Assembly (NCBI GenBank): GCA_946558465.1
Contig: CAMNTM010000011.1
Coordinates: 1-64,000, forward strand
DNA: 64,000 nucleotides
Origin: an uncultured Lachnospiraceae bacterium
GTDB lineage: Bacteria; Bacillota; Clostridia; Lachnospirales; Lachnospiraceae
Direction: 5' to 3'
The notes beneath the pieces are model-generated. The model saw only the letters and a list, made by a program, of their open reading frames with translations, ran no database searches and was not told the origin of the DNA. Positions 16,996-24,824 of this stretch are shown one piece after another (position 1 is the first letter of the stretch; every line of letters starts with the position of its first letter). The position numbers and the translations under genes were made by a program.

Positions 16996-19609
16996 GGAGA
17001 GATATATTTTTCTGTTGTTTATCGTACCTGCGGCTTTTTTCTGCTGGATGTTTGTACTGCGGTTCGGCATATTTGGTGCAGAGGTAGACTGGTTCAGCCA
17101 GCACAGTGTGCTTCCAGATTATTTCCGGAAACAGTTTTACGAGACAGGGGAGTTTTTTCCAGAGTTTGCGCCGAACATCGGAGGAGGGCAGAATATCTAT
17201 TATTTCTCGTATTATGGCTTGTATAGTCCGATTATTCTGCTTTCTTATCTGCTGCCTTTTGTAAAAATGCCGGACTATATGATGGCAGCAGACTTTTGTT
17301 GTCTTGTTTTTTCAGTTATGCTGATGTATAGATGGCTAAAGAGGCTGAAATTTTCTGAGACCACGGCATGCGGTGTCTCACTTCTTTTTCTGCTTGCAGG
17401 CCCTATGATATTTCATTCCTATAATCAGATTATGTTTGTAAATTATATGCCGTTTCTGTGTATGGGTCTTATAGGGACAGACGAGTATTTTAAAGGAAGA
17501 AAACGGCTTCTTGTCATCAGTATATTTCTCATGATTATGACAAGCTTTTATTTCAGTATTGGTGGAATACTTGTGCTTATCTTGTATGGTCTTCACCGGT
17601 ATCTGGAAGGCTTAAGCAGAAGAGGAGAGAGGATAAGCTTCAGAGGATTTCTGGCAGAGGGAATACGATTCCTCACACCTTTTCTGACAGGAGTGATGAT
17701 GAGCGGTGTGCTTCTGGTGCCGACTGCGATGGTATTAGCAGGCAGAGAAGGCGGTACAGGTATTGGGAGTCAGGCGGCGCCGGGCATTGTATTAAATACT
17801 CTTTTATGTCCACAGGTGCCGGTAAAAAGGCTTTTGTACTCGCCTTATGGGATTGGACTTACGACTCTTAGCATCACATCGCTGGCAGCAATGCTGATAT
17901 TTCCGAAACTTTCTGACAGGATTCTGGCATGGAGCTGCACGGCAGTGTTTTCAGTACCGGTATTTGCTTATCTGCTGAATGGAGGATTGTATATCAGAGA
18001 TAAGGTAATGATACCTTTTCTGCCGCTGCTGTGTTATATAACGGCCTGTTATCTAAGAGCTGTAGAAGAGGGCTTAGGAGAAGCTGAAGGGAAGCCAAAG
18101 GAATTGGGAGCACATGTAAATATAAGAGCTGTCTGGAATAGATGCAGCATCTGTCTTCCGTATCTGGCTCCCTTTCTTCTTATGTCTGTCGAAAAGAATC
18201 AAAAGGAGCCGGCTCTCTTTCAAGCTATGATTATTTTGGACGGTGTGACAATGCTTGTTTGTTTTTTCGTATTCGGAAAAAAAAGAAATACTCTTTTTCT
18301 CTTGGTTCCGTCAGTCGTTTTTCTTATTTTGTCCGGTATGGCGGTAAATGAGAGAGAAGGAGGGCCTGTAGATAGGAAATTTTATGAGGAAGTGACAGAT
18401 AAGGATATCCGGGAACTGACGGATAAGGCGGCAGAGGATGAGAAGGGCTTTTATCGGATGGAGCAGCTGGGAAGTGAAAAAGAGGATGCAGTGAATCTTA
18501 ACCGCATCTGGGATATGAATCAGTATGTGTCATCCTTTTATTCCTCCTCTTTCCACAGCGGATATTGGAGGTTCAGAAAGGAGACATTCGAGGCAGAGCA
18601 GCCGTTTCGGAATTTCTTGATGCAGCCGGCATTACATAATCCGGTATTTTTACGATTTATGGGAGTGAAATATGTAATTTCTAAGGAAGAGATTCCAGGG
18701 TATACGCCTGCGGGAAAGAAGGGGAAATGGGCGCTGTATGAAAATATAGATGTATCCCCCGCTGCTTATGCCACGGATAAGGTAATAACGGAGGAGGAAT
18801 ATAAGAGATTAGAATATCCATACAATCAGCTGGCGCTGCTTAAATATGCCGTAGTAAAGAAGAACCCTTTCGGAGGAGGAAAAAGCCAAGAGTCGGTGAA
18901 TCAGCATCTTTCAGACGGTGTGCAGGAAATTGCAGTATGTTTTCCGGAACATATTCAGGCAGGTATAAATCAGACATTCAATATTGATATCCCGGATGAC
19001 GAAAATTGTGGGAAGGACTCGGAAAGGGTGCTGTTTGTGCAGTTTGAGGTGGAGAATCTTAAATCCTCTGAGGATGTGGCAGTGTGGGTGGAAGGTGTAA
19101 GGAATAAGCTGACGGCCCGGAAGCATTTTTACTATAATGCAAATACAAAATTCAGCTATACGGTGCCGCTGAGAAAGGGACAGAAAAAAGCGGAGATATT
19201 ATTTGGAAAAGGAGATTACAAGGTCAGAAATGTTAAGTGCTATACAGGTATTCTGCCAGATGCTGCCGAAGAGAATCTTTATCAGTCAGAATTTCATTTA
19301 GATAAGAAGGACACCAGGGGAAACATCATAACGGGCAGAATAGAAGTACATGATTCTGCCTGTTTTGTCACAACTATTCCCTATGATGAGAATTTTGAAA
19401 TTCTTGTTGACGGAAGAGAGACACAGGGAGAGCGTGTGAATATAGAATTTCTTGGATTTTGGCTGGCAGAAGGAGAGCATGTGGTGGAAATAGTTTATCA
19501 TGCACCAGGTGTGCCGGCAGGCAAGCTGGTTTCGACTGCAGGATTATTCATTTTTCTGTTGTTTTTCTGTTTCGGGGAAACGCGGGCTCGAAAAATTCAG
19601 GCCGGATAA
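16976..19609 (+). CDS. YfhO-family integral membrane glycosyltransferase
   Basis: 877 residues. The N-terminal two thirds contain about 11-12 membrane helices of the GT-C type, with a charged loop near the start (AEVDWFSQH) that may hold the catalytic acid. A large extracellular domain of roughly 350 residues follows and a last helix ends the protein. The family takes the sugar from the undecaprenyl carrier made by the CsbB-like enzyme and attaches it to a wall polymer outside the cell. It overlaps the upstream glycosyltransferase by 20 bases, so translation is probably coupled. Confidence 0.85.
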   Translation: MRRLQRKERYIFLLFIVPAAFFCWMFVLRFGIFGAEVDWFSQHSVLPDYFRKQFYETGEFFPEFAPNIGGGQNIYYFSYYGLYSPIILLSYLLPFVKMPDYMMAADFCCLVFSVMLMYRWLKRLKFSETTACGVSLLFLLAGPMIFHSYNQIMFVNYMPFLCMGLIGTDEYFKGRKRLLVISIFLMIMTSFYFSIGGILVLILYGLHRYLEGLSRRGERISFRGFLAEGIRFLTPFLTGVMMSGVLLVPTAMVLAGREGGTGIGSQAAPGIVLNTLLCPQVPVKRLLYSPYGIGLTTLSITSLAAMLIFPKLSDRILAWSCTAVFSVPVFAYLLNGGLYIRDKVMIPFLPLLCYITACYLRAVEEGLGEAEGKPKELGAHVNIRAVWNRCSICLPYLAPFLLMSVEKNQKEPALFQAMIILDGVTMLVCFFVFGKKRNTLFLLVPSVVFLILSGMAVNEREGGPVDRKFYEEVTDKDIRELTDKAAEDEKGFYRMEQLGSEKEDAVNLNRIWDMNQYVSSFYSSSFHSGYWRFRKETFEAEQPFRNFLMQPALHNPVFLRFMGVKYVISKEEIPGYTPAGKKGKWALYENIDVSPAAYATDKVITEEEYKRLEYPYNQLALLKYAVVKKNPFGGGKSQESVNQHLSDGVQEIAVCFPEHIQAGINQTFNIDIPDDENCGKDSERVLFVQFEVENLKSSEDVAVWVEGVRNKLTARKHFYYNANTKFSYTVPLRKGQKKAEILFGKGDYKVRNVKCYTGILPDAAEENLYQSEFHLDKKDTRGNIITGRIEVHDSACFVTTIPYDENFEILVDGRETQGERVNIEFLGFWLAEGEHVVEIVYHAPGVPAGKLVSTAGLFIFLLFFCFGETRARKIQAG

Positions 19610-19666
19610 TTTTATGGACCGTCCCTCTGTACAACTTATTTTTTTCAAAGTATAATATATAGATAC

Positions 19667-19700
19667 CAGGGTCAGAAGGGTAAAAGGCCTTTTGACCCTG
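19667..19700 (+). promoter_or_regulatory. Thirteen-bp hairpin upstream of aroC
   Basis: CAGGGTCAGAAGG (19667-19679) pairs with CCTTTTGACCCTG (19688-19700), with one G-T wobble and an 8-base loop. No T-run follows, so it is not a clear terminator. It sits 62 bases before the aroC start and downstream of a TATAAT (19651-19656). It could end yfhO transcripts weakly or be a leader structure of aroC. Confidence 0.45.
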
Positions 19701-19761
19701 ATATTATATACAGAAGAAATTTGTGATATATTTAGTACATTTCATATTGAGGAGACGAATT

Positions 19762-20856
19762 ATGGCAGGATCAACCTACGGAACTTTATTTAGAATTACC
19801 ACTTGGGGAGAGTCACACGGGCCGGCAGTCGGCGTCGTTATAGACGGCTGTCCCGCGGGGCTTGCGCTTTCAGAGCAGGATGTACAAAAATATCTGGACC
19901 GCCGCAGGCCGGGACAGAGCCGCTTTACTACAAAACGGAAGGAAGGGGATACTGCCGAGATTCTTTCTGGAGTTTTTGAAGGAAAGACAACAGGTACGCC
20001 CATTTCTATTGTGGTAAGAAATGAAGATCAGCGCTCACATGATTACGGAAGACTTAAAAACTGTTACCGGCCGGGGCATGCAGATTATACATTTGATGTA
20101 AAATATGGCTTTCGAGATTTCCGGGGCGGCGGACGTTCGTCCGGGCGGGAAACGATTGGCCGTGTAGCGGCCGGCGCTGTGGCGGCCAAGCTTCTTAAGG
20201 AGCTTGGCATTACCTTTACGGCTTATACGAAATCTATCGGAGCTATCTGTGTTCCTCAGCAGGAGTATCAATTTAAAGATATTATGGAAAATGCCTTGTA
20301 TATGCCGAATAACACTTATGCCGAAAGGGCGTCGGAATATCTGGACTGCTGTATTAAAAATCAGGATTCTTCAGGCGGGGTTATTGAGTGTATGATAGAC
20401 GGAGTGCCTGCCGGAATCGGAGAAACGGTATTTCAGAAGCTGGATGCTTCGCTGGCGGGTGCGGTGATGTCTATCGGTGCAGTTAAGGGTGTAGAGATTG
20501 GAGACGGTTTCGCTGCCGCAAAAGCTGCCGGCAGTGAAAATAATGATGCTTTCTTTTATGAAGAAGGGCATATATGTAAAAGAACGAACCATTCCGGCGG
20601 AGTGCTGGGCGGCATAAGTGACGGGAGTCCGATTATCCTGCGGGCAGCCATAAAGCCGACTCCGTCTATCGGAAAAGAGCAGGAAACGGTTACAGATGCA
20701 GGGGAAAATACGATTCTTGTTATTACCGGCCGTCATGACCCTGTGATTGTGCCGAGGGCAGTTGTAGTTGTGGAGGCTATGGCAGCTTTGACAATCCTGG
20801 ATCTTCTCATGATAAATATGTCGGCAAGACTTGAGAGTCTGAGGGACTTTTATTAA
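19762..20856 (+). CDS. aroC: Chorismate synthase
   Basis: 364 residues from the ATG at 19762, which has TTGAGGAG eight bases upstream; the frame extends 13 codons further without a ribosome site. Signatures include GESHGPAVGVVIDGCPAG near the N-terminus, the FRGGGRSSGRET region, and HSGGVLGGISDG. The enzyme converts EPSP to chorismate with reduced FMN, the last step of the shikimate pathway. It stands alone, while aroD (43803) and pheA (48816) lie elsewhere in the window. Confidence 0.97.
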   Translation: MAGSTYGTLFRITTWGESHGPAVGVVIDGCPAGLALSEQDVQKYLDRRRPGQSRFTTKRKEGDTAEILSGVFEGKTTGTPISIVVRNEDQRSHDYGRLKNCYRPGHADYTFDVKYGFRDFRGGGRSSGRETIGRVAAGAVAAKLLKELGITFTAYTKSIGAICVPQQEYQFKDIMENALYMPNNTYAERASEYLDCCIKNQDSSGGVIECMIDGVPAGIGETVFQKLDASLAGAVMSIGAVKGVEIGDGFAAAKAAGSENNDAFFYEEGHICKRTNHSGGVLGGISDGSPIILRAAIKPTPSIGKEQETVTDAGENTILVITGRHDPVIVPRAVVVVEAMAALTILDLLMINMSARLESLRDFY

Positions 20857-20895
20857 ATATTCATAAAATCTTTAAATTTTTTGATGAATTTTCAC

Positions 20896-20924
20896 TGTAC
20901 TTTTCTAAAGTGACATATTATAAT
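20896..20924 (+). promoter_or_regulatory. Promoter of the L,D-transpeptidase gene
   Basis: TGTACT (20896-20901) and TATAAT (20919-20924) are spaced by 17 bases and end 38 bases before the chosen ATG at 20963. Confidence 0.5.
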
Positions 20925-20962
20925 GGAAACGTGTGGAATCAAAAAGTGAGGAGCAGGTTTCT

Positions 20963-22834
20963 ATGAAGGATACAGAGAAGAGTGTGGACGAGATTATTGA
21001 AGAGGCTATGAGAGAAATCCATGACGATATTAAGAAAAACGAAGAATCGGAAACTGATATTGAATTCATAGACCTAGATCTGGATGGGGAAGATTTTGAA
21101 AAAAATATATGGAATAGAGAAAAGGCTTCGGACGATGAGGGATTTCTGGATGATGAGTTTGACGAAAAGGAAGACTTAGATGAAGATTTTGTGGAACTGT
21201 TCGATAAGGATTATGAAGAGTTTGAAGATTTAGAGGATGTAGATACGGATAGAACAGAAGATTCGGATGATGATGAACCGGACTATGAAGAAGAGGTGCC
21301 GGAGGATATAGAATCAGAGGATCCGGACGCAGAAGATGTAAATTTAGAGGATATGTATTTAGAGGAAGAAGATTTTGAAGAAAAATCAGAAGACGAGATT
21401 TCAGAGGAGGATAAAAGGCTTCGTAAGCATAAAATGAAAAAAAAGATTGGAATTATTGCAGGCAGCGCAGCAGGTGTGCTTGCAGCAGTATATATTGGTT
21501 TTGGGGTGTTTTTCAGCAGCCATTTTATGTTCTTTACATCGATAAATGGAACAGACTTTTCTATGAAGAGTGTGGAACAGGTAGAAGACTATATGAAGGA
21601 GCAGGTTGCTGGTTATGTGCTTAAGCTGGAGGAATCCGGGGGAGGAACCGAGGAGATTAAAGGAACAGACATTTCTCTGGAGTATGTGCCGGGAAAAGAG
21701 CTTGAGAAGCTGGTGAAAAAGCAGGATAATTTTCTATGGATTAAGTCTCTATGGGAAAAGCCGAAGATAAAGGCCGCCATAGGGGTTAAATACAATGAAG
21801 AAGCGCTGGCGGGGCAGATGGCAGCACTTCAGTGTCTGGTGCCGGAAAATCAGACTGCATCGGTGGATGCGCATCCGGAGTTTCAGGAGACAGAATTTAC
21901 TGTAGTCCCGGAGGTTGTAGGGACACAGATTGATACGGAGAAGTTTGGCAGTGTGATAACAGAGGCAATTAATGGTTTCAAGCCTTCTGTGAATCTGTCC
22001 GAAACCGGCTGCTATATCCAGCCGCGGTTTGTGGAAGATTCTCCGGAGGTTGTTGCGGCGAAAGATGCCATGAACAGTTACCTCGGAGCGAATATCACTT
22101 ATGATTTCAGTCCGTCTACAGAGGTGGTGGATGCCGCTGTTATTTCCCAGTGGGTAAAAGTGGATGCAGACATGAATGTGACCTTTGACGAGGAGGCGGT
22201 AAGAGCTTATATTACATCCCTGGCGGAAAAGTATGATACAGCAGGAAAGCCTAGAGAGTTTACAACGGCCAATGGAAATGTCGTAACTGTGGAAGGCGGA
22301 AGCTATGGCTGGGAGATGGACCAGGAGACAGAGTATGCGTCATTGATTGCGAATATTCAGAATGCGGAGACCGTAACGAGAGAGCCGGCATATGTAAGCA
22401 GAGCAGCAAGTCACGATACAATGGATGTGGGAAATACTTATGTAGAGGTGGATCTTACAAACCAGCATATGTGGTATATTCAGGACGGGCAGGTAATGAT
22501 GGACAGCGCTGTGGTTACCGGAAGTACGGCAATCAGGGGACGTGCCACACCGCAGGGGACGTATACGATTCTGGAGATGATGCGGAATAAAACACTGACC
22601 GGAGCCATCGATCCAGAGACCGGGGAACCAGAGTACCGGACGCCGGTATCTTTCTGGATGAGGGTCACCTGGTCAGGAATCGGATTCCATGATGCTACAT
22701 GGCAGTCTTCTTTCGGCGGGACAAGGTACAGGGACGGTTATGGTTCACATGGCTGTATCAATATGCCTTACGGCCAGGCAAGCAGTCTTTATAGTATGCT
22801 GTCAGTGGGGACACCGGTTGTAATTCATTATTAG
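20963..22834 (+). CDS. L,D-transpeptidase with acidic cytoplasmic tail
   Basis: 623 residues from the ATG at 20963, which has GAGGAG nine bases upstream; the frame opens ten codons earlier at a GTG. Residues 1-150 are extremely rich in Asp and Glu and should be cytoplasmic and disordered. A basic patch and one membrane helix (about 162-186) follow, then a YkuD-associated domain pair and a C-terminal YkuD catalytic domain with SHGCINM (catalytic C598). The enzyme forms 3-3 crosslinks in peptidoglycan or attaches proteins outside the cell. It is followed 25 bases later by tgt. Confidence 0.9.
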   Translation: MKDTEKSVDEIIEEAMREIHDDIKKNEESETDIEFIDLDLDGEDFEKNIWNREKASDDEGFLDDEFDEKEDLDEDFVELFDKDYEEFEDLEDVDTDRTEDSDDDEPDYEEEVPEDIESEDPDAEDVNLEDMYLEEEDFEEKSEDEISEEDKRLRKHKMKKKIGIIAGSAAGVLAAVYIGFGVFFSSHFMFFTSINGTDFSMKSVEQVEDYMKEQVAGYVLKLEESGGGTEEIKGTDISLEYVPGKELEKLVKKQDNFLWIKSLWEKPKIKAAIGVKYNEEALAGQMAALQCLVPENQTASVDAHPEFQETEFTVVPEVVGTQIDTEKFGSVITEAINGFKPSVNLSETGCYIQPRFVEDSPEVVAAKDAMNSYLGANITYDFSPSTEVVDAAVISQWVKVDADMNVTFDEEAVRAYITSLAEKYDTAGKPREFTTANGNVVTVEGGSYGWEMDQETEYASLIANIQNAETVTREPAYVSRAASHDTMDVGNTYVEVDLTNQHMWYIQDGQVMMDSAVVTGSTAIRGRATPQGTYTILEMMRNKTLTGAIDPETGEPEYRTPVSFWMRVTWSGIGFHDATWQSSFGGTRYRDGYGSHGCINMPYGQASSLYSMLSVGTPVVIHY

Positions 22835-22859
22835 AAGATGAAAAGGCTGGAAATAGATT

Positions 22860-23990
22860 ATGTATGAAATATTAAAAAAGGATGGTCTTGCAAAAAGAGG
22901 AAGACTGCACACGATACACGGGGTCATTGAGACCCCTGTATTTATGAATGTAGGTACGGCAGCGGCGATTAAGGGGGCTGTTTCTACAGAGGATTTGGAG
23001 GAGATCGGTACACAGGTGGAGCTTTCGAATACGTATCATCTTCATGTCCGTCCGGGAGATAAGATAGTAAAAAGGCTTGGCGGACTTCATAAATTTATGG
23101 TTTGGAATAAGCCGATTCTTACGGATTCAGGCGGATTTCAAGTGTTTTCGCTGGCCGGGCTGAGAAAAATCAAGGAAGAAGGAGTATATTTTCAGTCTCA
23201 TATAGATGGAAGGAAGATTTTTATGGGACCAGAAGAAAGTATGCAGATTCAGTCCAATCTGGCATCAACGATAGCAATGGCGTTTGATGAATGTCCTTCC
23301 AGTGTGGCTGATCGGGGATATATTGAACAGTCTGTCAAACGGACAACCAGGTGGCTTAGAAGGTGTAAGAAAGAGATGGAGAGGCTCAACAGTCTTTCCG
23401 ATACGATAAATCCAAATCAGATGTTATTTGGCATTAATCAAGGAGGTGTCTGTGAAGATATACGTATCCGTCATGCTCAGGAGATAGCAGAACTTGACTT
23501 GGATGGATATGCTGTGGGTGGTCTTGCTGTAGGGGAATCACATGAGGAGATGTATCGGATATTAGAGGCAGTTGTTCCGCATCTTCCAGAGAAAAAGCCT
23601 ACTTATTTGATGGGAGTAGGTACGCCGGCTAATATTCTGGAAGCAGTTGACAGGGGTGTGGATTTTTTTGACTGTGTATATCCAAGCCGAAACGGACGGC
23701 ATGGGCATGTTTACACAAATTATGGAAAGCTGAATCTCTTCAACGCAAAATATGAGCTGGATGACAGTCCGATTGAGGAAGGCTGCGGGTGTCCGGCGTG
23801 CAGACGATATTCAAGAGCTTATATCCGCCATCTTCTAAAAGCAAAGGAAATGCTGGGAATGAGACTGTGCGTTCTGCATAACCTATATTTTTATAATATG
23901 ATGATGGCAGAGATACGGGCGGCGGTTGAGGCAGGCAGCTATCAGGAATATAAAAAAGAAAAAATCAGCAGGATGTCGAAGGGCGAATAA
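22860..23990 (+). CDS. tgt: Queuine tRNA-ribosyltransferase (tRNA-guanine transglycosylase)
   Basis: 376 residues. Substrate and catalytic motifs are present: TDSGGFQVFSL with the active Asp, FDECPS, NQGGVCEDIR, and the zinc site GCGCPAC followed by LHNLYFY near the C-terminus. The enzyme exchanges guanine 34 for preQ1 in tRNAs with GUN anticodons. It is followed by yajC, a common order in Firmicutes, although queA and secDF are not in the window. The spacer to yajC contains a promoter. Confidence 0.97.
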   Translation: MYEILKKDGLAKRGRLHTIHGVIETPVFMNVGTAAAIKGAVSTEDLEEIGTQVELSNTYHLHVRPGDKIVKRLGGLHKFMVWNKPILTDSGGFQVFSLAGLRKIKEEGVYFQSHIDGRKIFMGPEESMQIQSNLASTIAMAFDECPSSVADRGYIEQSVKRTTRWLRRCKKEMERLNSLSDTINPNQMLFGINQGGVCEDIRIRHAQEIAELDLDGYAVGGLAVGESHEEMYRILEAVVPHLPEKKPTYLMGVGTPANILEAVDRGVDFFDCVYPSRNGRHGHVYTNYGKLNLFNAKYELDDSPIEEGCGCPACRRYSRAYIRHLLKAKEMLGMRLCVLHNLYFYNMMMAEIRAAVEAGSYQEYKKEKISRMSKGE

Positions 23991-24029
23991 ACCGGAAAAG
24001 TAAAATTTATATGAATTAAAAAAAATGAC

Positions 24030-24058
24030 TTGATGAAATATGTAATATCCTGTATGAT
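24030..24058 (+). promoter_or_regulatory. Promoter of yajC
   Basis: TTGATG (24030-24035) and TATGAT (24053-24058) with a 17-base spacer, about 36 bases ahead of the ATG. Confidence 0.7.
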
Positions 24059-24094
24059 AGCAATAGTGTTTAAAGAGATTTAGGAGGAAGAATT

Positions 24095-24403
24095 ATGTTT
24101 ACATTGGCATCACAGAGTGGTGGAGGAATGAGTCTGGTCACACTTTTACTTGTATATGTGGTTATTTTCGGCGGTTTTTATTTTGTTTTTATGAGGCCGC
24201 AGAAAAAGGAGCAGAAGAGAGTGCAGGCAATGATCAGTGAGATGGAGGTCGGAGATACCGTTCTTACGACGAGCGGGTTCTATGGAGTTATTATTGATAT
24301 TGCAGATGATGATATTATCGTCGAATTTGGAAATAATAAGAACTGCCGTATTCCGATGCAGAAAACCGCAGTGGCACAGATTGAAAAAGCATCTGAAGAG
24401 TAA
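24095..24403 (+). CDS. yajC: Preprotein translocase accessory subunit YajC
   Basis: 102 residues. One N-terminal membrane helix (about 16-34, ending FYFVFMRPQKKEQK) is followed by the conserved cytoplasmic domain with the VGDTVLTTSGFYGVI motif. YajC associates with the SecDF part of the Sec machinery. TTAGGAGGAAG precedes the ATG. A strong terminator follows, so here it is probably made alone from its own promoter rather than with secDF. Confidence 0.95.
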   Translation: MFTLASQSGGGMSLVTLLLVYVVIFGGFYFVFMRPQKKEQKRVQAMISEMEVGDTVLTTSGFYGVIIDIADDDIIVEFGNNKNCRIPMQKTAVAQIEKASEE

Positions 24404-24430
24404 GAGACAAGGGATATGATAAAGATTATG

Positions 24431-24462
24431 AGAGAATTCTGTAAAAGGAGTTCTCTTTTTTT
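24431..24462 (+). terminator. Terminator after yajC
   Basis: AGAGAA (24431-24436) pairs with TTCTCT (24451-24456), with additional pairing inside the loop, followed by a run of Ts to 24462. Confidence 0.8.
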
Positions 24463-24560
24463 GTTGGCAAATATAAGCGGACTGCGTCCCACTTACATAT
24501 GATGTTACGAGGTTTATAAATTCCAAAAAGAGACAGGAAGCTGACGGATTAGGAGGGATA

Positions 24561-24824
24561 ATGGTGAAACAGGGACAATGTATGGCAGAGCTGCAGATAG
24601 GTATGTCAGCGGTGGTTGTAGAAATCTGTACAGATTCCGGCCTGCGCAGAAGACTTCAGGATATGGGACTAATAAAGGGGACGGTCGTTACCTGTGTAGG
24701 CAGGAGTCCACTTGGAGATCCGTCCGCTTATCGGATCAGGAGAACAGTGGTTGCTCTTAGAAAAGAGGATACCAGGTGGATTAAAATAAAGCCTTTGAAG
24801 GAGGAATTCAATTGGGAAAAGTAG
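24561..24824 (+). CDS. feoA: Ferrous iron transport protein A
   Basis: 87 residues forming the SH3-like FeoA domain, with the typical RRRLQDMGLIKGTVV and SPLGDPSAYRIRRTVVALR segments. FeoA is a small cytoplasmic partner of the FeoB iron channel. GGAGGGATA precedes the ATG. Its last 13 bases overlap the start of feoB, so translation is coupled. I see no clear Fur box upstream. Confidence 0.93.
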   Translation: MVKQGQCMAELQIGMSAVVVEICTDSGLRRRLQDMGLIKGTVVTCVGRSPLGDPSAYRIRRTVVALRKEDTRWIKIKPLKEEFNWEK

